A stretch of DNA of 64,000 nucleotides, from positions 186,001 to 250,000 of the forward strand of contig JBCAQO010000010.1 in assembly GCA_039111635.1 (NCBI GenBank). The letters are read 5' to 3'. Positions 9,677 through 21,016 of this stretch are shown here, piece after piece. The position numbers and the translations under genes are program-made. Source of the stretch: Heterobasidion occidentale (Eukaryota > Basidiomycota > Agaricomycetes > Russulales > Bondarzewiaceae). Under the pieces are notes generated by a model. The model had not been told where the DNA came from, did no database searches, and saw only the letters and a program-made list of their open reading frames with translations. Positions within the stretch are counted from its first letter, which is position 1; the number at the start of each line of letters is the position of its first letter.

Positions 9677-11382
9677 TGCAGCCGTGCCGCTGCACGAATT
9701 GGTGTGCTCCGCAGGCTTGTTATCATCATCCCAATCGTTAAGACTTTCGTTGGGAGCGGCACCGCCCCATTCTGACGTTGAGAGGTATCGAATATCTTTG
9801 CGAGGCCGAAGTCACCAATAAGTGGGCAGCCTTCGGTATCGAGGAGGATGTTTGCGGGCTTCAGGTCGCGGTGAATGATTCCGAGCCCTTGGAGTGTCTC
9901 CAGTGACAAAAGCTGCACGAAGAGGACGTGGATGGAGTTAGTAACAGGAAAGAGATAAATAAGATAGACTTGCAAGTTTGGCCGCGTAGTAATGACTTAG
10001 GGATCGAGGCATCTTCACGAGGCCCCAGTATAAGATCGCCTGTTCGAGATCCCCTTTGAAACAATACGGCTGCGGGCACGGATGATCGGACAGCAGGCCA
10101 AAGGCAGCAAGCATTCGCACTCACCGTGACCAAGTAAAAACTCCGGGAATCGTGCCAGCTCGCGCACAGCGGCAGGAACCCACTCCGACCACTCTCTTCC
10201 AGGAGCCGCATTGCCTTTTGCTCTTTTGTCACTTGCTTCATCGCCGACATGAACGTCGTCGCGTCTCTCTTCGAGTCGTCCACGAACTTCAACTTTGATA
10301 TCACCTTCACCGCGTAGTTCGTATCCGACTCGGCGTGCGTGGCGAGGTAGACTGTGCCATAGGCTCCGCGACCCATATTGATATGGGTTGGAGATCAGGA
10401 TGCGAGCGAGGCTCTGAGAGAGTGATGTCCTTAGAAACCAGAGTGGTGCCGGAAAGGCAAGCGGAAGTCGGTGAATTGGTACTCGAGGGTGGCGCCGGTG
10501 TAGGATACAAGACACCAGAACTCTCAGCCCATTGAGGAGAAGGCAAGCACAAGAAATGACCGCTGCCTCTAGACGGACTTGAAGGGGGAGTGTTGAACTC
10601 CAACGACCAGTCGTACACAGACGAGATCGACGGCGCGCAGGCAGGAGATGGATCACACGCAAGAGGTGATACGGGGCCTGACGACAAGGCAGATATTGCT
10701 GCAGTAGAGAATGCAGATGCAAAAGACGAAGAATTCGCCAATGGCAATGTGTACCCAGGAAGCAATGAAAACCCAGAGATGTCCTCAGGAGCAGAAAGAG
10801 ATCTTAAAAACTCATTGAATGCGAAAGACCCGATAGATGCAGAAAGCCCATGAGCAGCAGAGAGGTATTCGTCAAGCGCAGGCAAGATAGATCCAGAGAG
10901 CATCGAAGACAAAGCCGGCGACATGAACGAGTCATGTACAGCATGCGAAGCATGCGAAGCAGAAACTGAGCCATCCGAAGTATGCACAAGGATCCTGTTC
11001 GAAGACAAGAAAAGAGCACTTAGTGTAGAGGAGGTCGGTGCACAAGAACCCAAGGCGACTGCAGGAGAGCATTTAGACAGATTGACCAAAGAGCCGACAG
11101 GTTCAGTGCTTGGGCAACGGCGACGAGCCTCGGCAGCCTTCTGCGAGACCATGATCGCCAGCCGAACTCGGAACCGTCTGCGCTCATGCTGCGTCTCTGC
11201 TTGCTGCACTCTCTCCGCTTCCTCACGTTCCAATCTACATTGGTAGTACTAGAGTACGACGATGAGGCGGGCTGGGAGCACCCAAAACTGTGTTGTACTT
11301 ACAAAGAAGCGGCGCAGTGTCTTGAACACTATATGGGCGTCACGTCGTATATCGAGAAACACAACAGCACAGAGGTTGGCTA
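9677..11382 (-). CDS. Serine/threonine protein kinase, 3' end lost in gap
   Basis: A 300-residue Ser/Pro-rich N-terminal region (11233-10307) leads into a kinase domain. The glycine-rich loop [12 protein letters not shown] starts at 10376, followed by AVKVISK (likely the ATP-anchoring Lys), [12 protein letters not shown] (catalytic loop) and DFGLAK (metal-binding Asp). The C-lobe is in the gap. A one-base deletion near 10377 separates the N-terminal frame from the kinase frame (LQPIS then GRGAYG). An exon at 11382-11303 joins in frame through a GTAAGT donor, so the start may be at 11382 or further upstream. One intron, about 9980-9918, appears to use a GC donor (GCAAGT). The layout resembles AGC-type kinases, but the group is not certain. 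Confidence 0.75.
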
Positions 11383-12489
11383 TGACCATTCGTGGTAGGC
11401 TCACTACATCTTCATCATCCCAGCCGGGATAGCAGGGAACAATGAGCTATAAGCCAATTGAATGTCAGAATATGTGTAACGCTATCACGCTGTTGACGCC
11501 GAGCTCACCGTAGAATTGACAGACGATTGGCTGGAATGGCTGCTAGAAGAGAGGGAAATTGACTGAATAATGGATCGTACTCAGATAAGTCATCCATTAG
11601 GTGTAGGCCACGGACTGCTGGGCCTACCTCGGACAATGACATCTCGAAGGAGATCTTTACAAATCGTACCTTGGTGCTAGTGAAGGAAGTCTTGAGCCTC
11701 GAAGGCACTTCGTGCCTTGAAGCAAGCAGAGCCTTGTCGGAAGAGCAAAAAGGTGTGGGGCATGGAGTTGAGCGCTACTAGCTGAGCAACTTGAATAGTA
11801 CGTGATGCTCAGATTTGTGTTTTGCCCAACTGCCATGATGTGAACGAGGCGGACACTTCAAGTCCCCAGGCTAGAATTAAATGATGTCCGAGCCATTCCA
11901 CGAAGAACAATGAGCACTCTATCTGGGTGTCGGTGAGGTGCCCCATCTCCCATTCTTCGATTGATTGGAGGTTGTATTGCCTAGGTGAAGAGAAAGACCC
12001 AGAATCGAAGGAATACCGAGAGGGAGGATCCACTGCATAGGTCCTAGATCCCATCAAGCAATGTGCAGGACATGGTGGTCATCGGCAGCTATAGGTCTAG
12101 TCTAGCACTTGAAAGACGAGTTGGCTCAGTTGGAGTCTGAGCCCGAATGATAGCAAGGCCAGTCGGAGGACAAGCGGCGGAACGGATATCCACGTGCAGG
12201 CGGGCCGGCGACCATTTTGACGTAATGGAGGTCCGACATTTGAATGCCCACCACCATTGGCTGCAGCGCGAAACACCCGTAACACTGTCGTTCTAACCAT
12301 ATCATGCCCGGATCCACGAATCCATATCCTGTAGGAACAGCGCCAGTCAAATCAGAGTACGTATAGCTCTCTAAGTCTGCTGTCTGACCGAACTGCAATT
12401 CGTGTCCAATTAGGTATTTGCTCTCCACCTCGAGTACAAGGCTTGCGCCTTCAGCCGACGACGATGCTGCGGAAGGTAGCACCAGCCAC
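11383..12489 (-). other. Between kinase and DUS3; possible minus-strand exons
   Basis: No recognisable gene. Several minus-strand frames look moderately protein-like: 11708-11505 (LSEYDPLFSQFPSLLAAIP), 12057-11809 (IEEWEMGHLTDTQIE) and 12587-12126 (ESKYLIGHELQFGQTAD). They might be 5' exons of the kinase gene or a separate hypothetical gene. Stops and missing splice joints prevent a model, and no family was recognised. Confidence 0.3.
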
Positions 12490-15231
12490 ATGAGAGAGCG
12501 CGGTGAAGAGCGCGGTGACGCGGACGAGGATGAACGTCCGAGCAAAAAGGCTAAGCTGTCCAGTTCGGAGCGGCGCAAACTTGCCAAGGAGGAAAAAAAG
12601 AAAAGCGCGGGTCAAACAAAGGCAGGCGTTGGCAAAAGGTGCGCGATGACCAGGATGTCTGCTGGAGAGTCGCTTCGGGCGGATCTTGCGAGTTCGGTGC
12701 GGAGTACGTATCTCATTGGATGCTCTCATGCGTCCGTTTCCTGACTCGGCGTCTGTTGCAGGTGTCGCTGGAGTCACGATGTTCCTGCATACCTGGCAGC
12801 AAAACCGAGAGATGTTCGCTTCCCTACTCCCTCTGATCTGAGCGACATCCCTCCGTTCGTGCAGACCGTGGGCGATGCCGGTGCTATGCAAGCAGGTGAC
12901 GAAAAAGAAGAATCTTCTATCGATTTCTCTACGAAATGTCCGGTGTTCGAGGAGACAGGGGCATGTCGACACGGATTCAAGTGTCGCTTCCTTGGGGGAC
13001 ACGTCCGTAAAGCTGAAGATAACACATTGTTGCTGGTACAAGATGAAGAGAAGAAGGCACGACTTATGCGCTCGACAACAGAGGCCAACTTCTTGGACGC
13101 GTCAACCATGAAGTTACTCCGAACGAAGAAGGTATAGCATCATCGATTCGCTCAGAACCTTGCTGATGCGCCTGATCTCCTAGTATCCCCTTCCAATCAC
13201 GGATGCCTATCTTCGTGAGCTCCAGTTACAGAACGTGAAAGAGGGCAACGGCAAAGAAGGCTCCAAAGATGAAGTCGATGCTTCTCCCTACACTCCTCAT
13301 TCCCCAGAAGCTGATCCAGAACCGAGCCGAAAGGAGCTTACAGCAGACCCCGAAGTCGTTCCAAAAAACCCCTCCACCTCTACTCCCGAGAACCCTGCTT
13401 CTACTGTGCCTCCCGAAAATTCTACTATCCCTTCCTTGGCACCTTTGACGGAGGAAATCGAGGCGCAGAAGGACACTCCTGATGTCCCCACCCGTTTCGC
13501 CGAAAAGAAGAGACTTGTCTGGTCCGATAAGACATGTACGTCGGCGATGGATCTGGGCCCTCGCCGAGGGCTGCAATCCCACTGACCGCCTGTGCTCTCC
13601 CAACTATCACGCTCACATCATTCTACGCAGACCTTGCGCCCTTGACTACAGTTGGCAACTTGGTACGTCCGAGTTGTGACTCCACGCGTGAGACATTCGA
13701 TTGACAATGTATCATGCAGCCGTTCCGGCGCCTATGTGTTACGCTCGGAGCTGACATCACATGCGGTGAAAGTACACGCCTCCCATACTCTCACCTTGTC
13801 CGTGTCCGTGCTGACAACATGCGCAGTGGGCCTGGCGAACTCTTTTCTCTCCGCTTCGAAAGAGGAATGGTCATTGGTCCGACGACACCCATCTGAGACG
13901 ATGTTTGGCGTGCAACTTGCGGGGAGTAAACCCTCGTTACTCGTCCCTACCGCCGAAGTGATCGCCAAGGAATGCTCAGGCGGCGTAGACTTTGTTGATC
14001 TCAACTGTGGATGCCCAATAGATTTGGTGTTCAGAACCGGGAGCGGTTCGGCATGTGAGTGGTTTCTGAAGCTTCTGTGCTATTTTCCCCCATCAGGTTC
14101 ACAAACATCTTCCTTGGACCCTCACTAGTGCTGGACACGCCTGGAAAGCTTGGCAAGATTCTGATTGGGATGAATAAAGCACTCGGAGAGATCCCGCTGA
14201 CCATCAAACTACGTACCGGAGTCAAGGAGGGCAGAAATACCTCCCATAAATTGATGCCAAGGATCAGTTCCGAATGGAACGTCTCTGCTATGACTGTGAG
14301 AGAAATGCGTTCTCCAGAGATATATTTACGATCTTCATTTTGACGGATTCACCTTTGATCAGCTCCATGGCAGAACGCGGCAGCAGCGCTATTCTAAATT
14401 GGCGATTGGGAATATATCAAGGGTTGTGTCGAGGCTGTACGCGCTCGTGAGGAGGAAGAAGACTGTGCGTATGGCTACGCCCTCCAAATAGACATAGGTT
14501 ATGCCTCGTGCTGATAGAGATGGGCCTCGATATAGTACCCAGAGTTCCCATATTCGGAGGAGGCGATTGCTTTTCCTCGCAGGACTACTGGCATGCTGTC
14601 GAAAATTACAGTGTGGACGGGGTCATGGTGGCCCGTGGTGCCCTCATCAAGCCTTGGATTTTCACCGAAATTAAGGAGCGAAGGGAATGGGACATCAGCT
14701 CGAAAGAGCGCTTGGAGTTGATTCGACAGGTACTTCTCGATCCGTGTTCTAGCGCATGATGGAGAACCTAATACTCGTTCGAATTCCATAGTATACAGAG
14801 TTTGGCCTAAAGTATCTGCCTATGTTTGTATCAGGGTCGATCAACGCTGACGGTTCCTCCGTCTTGCAGCCATTTTGGTACCGACACGGCAGGTGTAAAT
14901 ACGACGCGCCGGTACCTCTGCGAGGCGCTCTCGTTCCAATACCGTTACGTTCCGATCGGCCTGCTCGAACACCTTCCAGGACGAATTAACGACCGCGCAC
15001 CCCTCTTCCGCGGGCGCAATGACCTCGGTGCGTTCCGCTCGTCGTGCCCGAAATGGCCAGTCTTCGAAATACCAACACTCATTCATCTCTACAGAAACGT
15101 TGCTTGCGAGTGGCGATAGTCGGGACTGGGTCAAGATATCCGAGATGTTCTTGGGCCCTGCACCCGAGTCCTGGTCGTTCACACCCAAGCACAAGAGCAA
15201 CGCCTACGGAAATGAAGAAAGCCAGGGCTAG
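12490..15231 (+). CDS. DUS3: tRNA-dihydrouridine(47) synthase, DUS3 type
   Basis: Flavoenzyme expected to reduce U47 in the variable loop of cytosolic tRNAs using NAD(P)H. A Lys-rich N-terminus is followed by a CCCH zinc finger ([20 protein letters not shown], split by an intron after 12703) and a second CCCH-like finger ([18 protein letters not shown]). The TIM barrel carries [39 protein letters not shown] with the active-site Cys, [22 protein letters not shown] and [12 protein letters not shown]. The C-terminal helical part ends in [11 protein letters not shown]. Twelve exons can be joined (12490-12703, 12762-13131, 13184-13535, 13631-13662, 13720-13771, 13827-14054, 14129-14295, 14363-14464, 14536-14729, 14792-14811, 14870-15027, 15095-15231). 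Two one-base deletions break the frame, near 12631 (A run) and 14403 (missing G); both look like sequence errors. The start is uncertain because no in-frame ATG precedes 12490. Confidence 0.9.
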
Positions 15232-15541
15232 GTGTAGCTGGGGACGAAGGACATTGCCCCATTAGACTGTAAAAACTCTAGCACACCGTGTATCCCTACA
15301 TCTTCGTCTCATGTATCCCTAACCAATACATGCCCAGATACTTCGGGTTAAGGCCGTCCCTTCAGCTCCGTCTGATGTACATGTTCTACACGTGCATAAC
15401 ATGTTAGCCATACAAGAAAATTACACCACTTCATCTTCGTGAGATATCTCCGAATGGATACAGCCTATGTAGTAAACGCCCATTCGTGGCTGTCTAATAG
15501 TTTCGGCGCTCTTCTCACATCACAGGTTCCGAACACTGTAC
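15232..15541. other. Convergent 3' intergenic spacer
   Basis: Short AT-richer spacer between the converging ends of the DUS3 gene and the USP-like gene. No ORF, RNA gene or repeat is seen. Confidence 0.6.
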
Positions 15542-18241
15542 TCAGTTACTAACATCCATCGGCTCGCCCCGTGGACTCGATGGTGCGTTCGGCGGCGTGT
15601 CCCATTCAGACGCAGATTGGTAAGGCGATGTCGGAGGTGAGGAAAAGCGCGCCTGGCTGGCTACCTCGGCAGGCAAGGCATCGAGGAACATCTTGTTGTT
15701 GTACTTGACAGAATGCTGCAGGCGCATGAAAAAACAAACAGATGAACCATGTGTGCGCCGGAATAAGTCCTCGGCAATAAGACGAACCTTTATGGCCTCG
15801 GGCCACGGCAATGCTCCCTCTGCCTCGTTCTCTGGCAATGCTCTGCTGTATATCAAAAGATAGGGTCCTGCGCCGAGGTGGAGACCCGTCGAGTCCTCGA
15901 GCACGGTCTCTTCGGAGACCTTGAGATTCAATAGTCAAATATGGTCAAACAGTGTTTTTGTCGATCGCAGATTGTTCTCGCGCGCACCTCAGCGACAGAG
16001 TAGTCAACAGTTTTCCACCATGTCTTATCTTGTTGCACGTAAGAGTATATATGACTACGCCCGAACACACCGTCGTGCACGAGGACGACACGGAGGTCAT
16101 ACTGTCGCAACGTGGAAAGGAGAAAAGATCAGCAGGGCATGAGGCCGATTGCCGTGTGTGAATAGGATGGCGTACGCGGTGCTTTCGGAACTCTGGGCCC
16201 TCGAACAGAGTGGCGGATTGAGCCTTGAGCTTGCCGACCTGGCTGTCTACCGCTGTGTATGGGGAAAAGTGGTGAGATTTTTTTTAAAATTAGGATGACG
16301 ACAGATCGAAATTCAGGGTGCCCACTCTCTAGTTCGTTTTCGATGCGTGTCAAGATTTTGCGCAGCTTCATGGCGGTCGCTTCGACGGAATCTTTCCGCT
16401 CCGCATCGTCCTTGTTGGCTATGTGTTCATAATAATGAAGCGAGGATCTGATGTCCTTCAGCGTGTTCTTATTCTAACGCAGAAAAAGCATTTGATCCCT
16501 CTGATCGAGGCGTGTGGGAACAACTCACGTTGTAATGTGTCAGCGCTGCCTTCCGCGAGACCAGGCGCTGGATTTCCTCATGGATTTCTTGTTGCTGAGT
16601 CCTTCTGGCTTCGGCGAGCTCAGAACGTTCCTTCATGAAGCGATCGAGATACAACTGTTTTGGATAGCGGAAACGCTCCCGCGGCGGCGGCACACCACCC
16701 GAGTACGATGGCAACGCCTCATGACGTACGAGCTGGAACGCGACTACGTCCGATGGGTCAAAAATGACCTGCTGTTTCGTGTTGGGCTCAGCTCTTGACA
16801 GCTGGGCAGAAAGACACGAGATCAGATCCTTGTGCTGGTCGCCGTCTTGGACGTCAACTTTGACGACGGCAGTTTCGACACATCGATCGAACGCGTATGC
16901 GTCCTCTCTGGCATCACTGGGGCCGGAGCGGAAATGAAGCAATCTTTGATATCAAAGTTCAGCCGAGCTACGGACCAAGGAGGTAGCTTGAGCGATCACC
17001 TGGAATGGTCCTTCGAATCGCCAGCGGACGCCTGACGAAGTACCGAATCGGTGATTTGGGCCACTTTCGTATACAACTCTACAATGCAAGCTGAGTATCT
17101 TCGCCAAGTCATGAACAAGAAGCCACACGTACGGCTAGTGAGATCGCTTGGACTCTCAGTCGCGTGGCTTGGAGCAACGATATCGACTGCTGCGAGCACG
17201 GCGTCGACGTCCAGCTCAGATAAGACAGCGAGGTCCATATTTGCGAATATTTCGATCAGTGACCACACAATGTGTTCTATTACCTGTGAGCTGGCCATCA
17301 GAGCTCTCGATATGACATGATAGACAGACCTGGACCGTCGCTTGGAGGACGAAGATCGACACCAGCCTGGAAGGCAGAGGGACGCCAGCTCGCTAGTGTC
17401 TTACGAATTTGAGGGACAAAATACAACCCTTGAAACAACAGCCCCGCGTAGGCGTATGCCGGAAGAGACGGCCGAAGGGCGACGGGACTTGGAACAACGA
17501 TGAGGTGTAAAACCAGGACTCCGGTACATGATTGCGATACACTTACCGCGAGTCTGTCCGAACCCGTTGCTCCAAGGGCAGCTGCTCAAAGCCTTGGTCA
17601 AGATCATGGTATGTCGAGCTCAGACTTTGTTGGATGGCGAGACTGAGCGACTGTTCGTCTTGGGAGACTCCCGAAGGCACTGGTTGCTGATGCAGCGCGG
17701 GTCAGTAGCGATTTTCGGAAAGCAGAAACACAGGCATTTACATACGTTGGAGGGAACGACGGCCCAGCTCGGGTCAGGAGGTCTGTCGCTTGGTCCGAAT
17801 CTTGTTCCTGTTTGTTCAAGAGACGCCTCCAATGCCATTTTCAGCTCCTTGTCCTCATCCGTCAGATCAATGACGGCCGTGTCCTGCTCCGGCTTTGAGG
17901 CTGAAAGTAAACATACTCAACAGCATCAGAGTTGAGAGAACGGACGTGCACATACGGGGCGGGGTTCTCGGCCCTACAGCCAGACTCCCGTCATCGTAGG
18001 TGAGCGGGGGCAGTTCGCTGGGCCATGACTCGTCTCCTCCTCTGTCTCCTTCAAGGATAGACGTCGCCGCTTTCTGCACATCCCCGCCGTGTCTTCGGAG
18101 AATACGCCGAGCGATCTCGGGATCCAGTTCGCCCATCATCTGAGTGAGGTTGAGGACGTTCTCTTCCTCCTTGGCCGCATCGATCCCCAAGGTGGATGCC
18201 ACAGAGTCGCTGTACCCGAAGGTGTATGGGGCAGGGTACAT
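15542..18241 (-). CDS. USP25/28-like protein with UIMs, likely inactive DUB
   Basis: An N-terminal CUE/UBA-like segment (LTQMMGELDPEIARRILRRH) is followed by two ubiquitin-interaction motifs, DEDKELKMALEASLE and DEQSLSLAIQQSLS, in separate exons. A peptidase C19-like fold follows: RPVALRPSLPAYAYAGLLFQ, then LYFVPQIRK; later RYPKQLYLDRFMKERSELAE, which resembles the USP25/28 coiled segment; and finally the His box LVHDGVFGRSHIYSYV and WWKTVDYSV. The family Cys box (N-T-C-W-F-S-A-V-I-Q in USP28) aligns position for position with AYAYAGLLFQ, which puts Ala where the nucleophile should be. His and the downstream Asp are kept. It probably binds ubiquitin without cleaving it. Introns at 17955-17901 and 17745-17687 are clear; the junction near 17330-17280 is not resolved and may hold an indel. 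The end is DVSN at 15542. Confidence 0.75.
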
Positions 18242-18712
18242 TGAAGATTTGCAAGTTCGAGAGTCGAGACGGATGGGCTTGAGAGCGGATGAGTGAAAGT
18301 TGAATGGACCAACTTTGCGCGCGGTGCCGGAGATAAGATTAGATCGCTCTGATGATCTACCGCATCTGCAACCCCAAGTCCCCGTCTTCTCTCAGCCCTC
18401 AATGAGAATCCGACCATGCGCCATCACAGACAATGTATCGCCTTTCCCTATATAGGCCTCATTCAACGTCTGAGATATAGGCTATTGCGGGGTCCAAACT
18501 CGCGACCGAGATGCCCGCACGCCAACTCACGTCCGTTTAAGACAAACAGGTTTCATGACTTCGTATTGCGAGAACTAACAACATGCATATCTAAACGACA
18601 GTGTACAATCAAACAGGGATGCCCAAACCGGCAGAGCACAGAATCACTCTAAAGATACATGATCTGCGATCCGCATTCCGAGTGCGTGATACATGACAGA
18701 AAAACAAAACAT
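18242..18712. other. USP-like gene promoter and desaturase 3' flank
   Basis: Holds the upstream region of the minus-strand USP-like gene and the region past the end of the minus-strand desaturase gene. A minus-strand frame is open from 18417 toward the USP start, but its composition looks non-coding. No other gene is seen. Confidence 0.5.
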
Positions 18713-20461
18713 TTAATCGGACTTGGCGGCGTTGACCCGGTAGCGCGCGGTGGGCTGGCGGTAGGCGCGGCCCTGCTTGTCGCGGTAGAACAAGACATCG
18801 CCTGTCGACGTCACGCGTGAGTGAAAACACTAGGCGAGACAACGCAGAAGAGCAGCGTACCCTCATCCTCGACGAACTGGCACTCGTTGTAGTTCCTCCA
18901 GAGCGATTGGAAGACGGGCTCGTCAGACCAGGCGTAGTGCTCGCCAATGAACTCTTCAAGTACTTGGTCGCCTCCTCACCGTGGTCTATCAACAAACGTC
19001 GTCAGTACGCTCCCGCGCGCGATGGCAAAGGGAGACATACACCAGGGCATCTTAGGGAAGTGGTGGATGACGTGGTAGTGAGCGACATCGTGCAAGAAGA
19101 AGCGGCCCCACCAGCCGAGGAAGGGTCGGTCGACGGTAGCCGCAGCACCGCGCTGGTAGTTCCACTCTTTGTTGCGGTAGTGAGGGAGGGAGGTATCGGT
19201 GTGGTGGAGGTAAGTGATCATGATGAACCAGTGGCTGACGAGAAGCCAGGGGAGGCCGTAGTACTTGACGACCTCGGAGGAGCCCCACTTCAAGCAGGAG
19301 TACTGGACGCCAAGGATCATCGAAATGATGCCGATGTTAGAGAGGATGACCGAGTTGCGCTGTTCTTTGGTGAAGAGGATGGAATTGGCTGTGGAACGAG
19401 CGCGTCATGAGCAGCAGATCACGCCGATGACGACAGTGTACTCACGATCGAAGTGGTTGGTCCATTTCGGGTAGGTCTTCTGGCCCGATACGTTGAACAC
19501 TGCAAATCGATAGAGGCGTTAGTGCTTAAGGTTTTTACGTGATCGTCGCCACAAAACGCGTACAAAGATAGGCCGGGAACGCGAGGACCTGCTGCCGAAG
19601 GAGCATGTAGAGCGTGTAGATCGGGGTATCGCCAAAGTGCTCTTCCCAGTCGATCTTGCTGTTCTCCTTGAGAGGAATGCCGAGGTCAGTGCGGGTCTTG
19701 GGAACGTAGACCTCGTCACGCTCCATGGACGCATGGTTGCTGTGGTGGCGATGGTGCGAGATCCTCCAACTGAAGAACGGAGTCCAAAGGAAGGTGTGCG
19801 TGATCTGAAGAAGGCGATGATCAGGATCGGCGCGAACAGAAGCCAACAGTCAAATTCTACTCACGAAACCAATGACATTGTTGATATGCTTGTTGGCAGA
19901 GAAGGCGCCATGACCACACTGAAAGAATGACATGAAGGTTAAGAAAGCGCAAAGAAAAGCCTATCGGAAGGGACGTACCTCGTGACCGACGACCCAGATA
20001 CCAGTGAAGGTCAAACCTTGGACCCACCAGCTGTGAACATGCATCAGACATGTGGCGCTTCGAGACGGTACAAGGTTTAAAGCTTACTAGGCCAACCAAG
20101 AGGCCCAACGAGCGACCTCGCCGCCGACGGGGGTGATCACATCGGTGACGGCTTGGCTCTTGAAGTAAGGGTCGATGTACAATGCGGCCTTCCACCAGGC
20201 GGCAGCCAGGATCAAGTCGCGAACCAGGTACATCAAACTCCTGGGCGTGTCGCGAACGAAGAGGTGGGCGGGGATGGCATCTTTGATTTGAGACAGAGTC
20301 CTGCAAAGCGCAATGAGAGTCAGGGGCCGGCGGCGGAGGCGATAGCTAGAAGAATGAAAGACTCACCAGGGCATGGGCTCATACTCGGGGAGCTTGCTCT
20401 CGTCGTATTCATCAGGAGAGAGGGACCTGATATCGACGGGCTGAGTAACGGTGGTCGACAT
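18713..20461 (-). CDS. Delta-12 fatty acid desaturase (oleate desaturase)
   Basis: Membrane di-iron enzyme, expected in the ER, that turns oleoyl into linoleoyl chains. The three His boxes are intact: VVGHECGHGAFS, WRISHHRHHSNH, and AHYHVIHHF in the third. Hydrophobic segments lie around them (PWLLVSHWFIMITYLHHTD). The start MSTTVTQPVDIRSLSP at 20461 lacks a signal peptide, as usual. The end is RYRVNAAKSD and TAA at 18713. About nine exons are joined by short GT-AG introns, including one just after PMPW and one splitting KMPWY from HGEEATKYL. No frame damage was found, unlike the neighbouring genes. It is read away from the hydrolase gene at 21017. Confidence 0.93.
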
Positions 20462-21016
20462 GGTGGTGGTAGAGAACTGTGCAGGACAAAGACTCTAAAG
20501 CGAGGGAGACCTCGATGCAGGACTGGGTCCCGTTCCGACCGCTTAAATACAGACTCTATCTGGAGAAGGTACGTTAGCATGCAGTCGGGATAATCAGGTG
20601 TCGCACTGCGGGACATCATGTTAGCGATAGGAGAACGTCATCTGGTGGAAGTTGATTGATGTCCGTCCGTACCGAGGGACAAGCACGTTGCAAAATTGTT
20701 GAACGCGATGGGAAATTTGCGTGGTGTCCTAAATCGAATCCGAGTTCACGTAAAGGCACCTTCACGTTGCCTTCCCACGGCCGTTCCCAAAGGAAGGGAT
20801 TCTCTGCAGGACCCCGATAGACGACCTGGCCCCGCGGTCGGGTCCGCACCCCACCACGCAGTCCGATGCACCCAGATTCGATTCACGTGAATCTGATTTA
20901 GATCCGCTGCTTGATTTGCGCGATCATATCAGCGATGACACATCGCGAACCTTTATCTGTTACTGGCAACTGCGCCGGACGCCAGCAGCCTCAGCCAGTC
21001 CTCAGCCGTCCACGAC
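20462..21016. promoter_or_regulatory. Divergent promoter, desaturase and hydrolase
   Basis: A 555-bp spacer between two divergent start codons. On the minus strand a TATA-like TATTTAAG lies near 20550-20543, about 85 bp before the desaturase ATG. The palindrome at 20880-20893 lies on the hydrolase side. Shared control is plausible but unproven. Confidence 0.5.
20880..20893. promoter_or_regulatory. Palindromic E-box
   Basis: GATTCACGTGAATC is a perfect 14-bp palindrome centred on CACGTG, the core bound by bHLH factors, including the SREBP and Ino2/Ino4-like groups. It lies 124 bp before the hydrolase ATG and 419 bp before the desaturase ATG. Confidence 0.45.

Noticed and set aside
9556..9975. 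ORFs spanning the N gap
   Set aside because: Translations across 100 unknown bases carry no information; the two sides belong to different genes.
10335..10853. Plus-strand frames opposite the kinase N-terminal region
   Set aside because: They are antisense to a Ser/Pro-rich frame that continues into the kinase domain.
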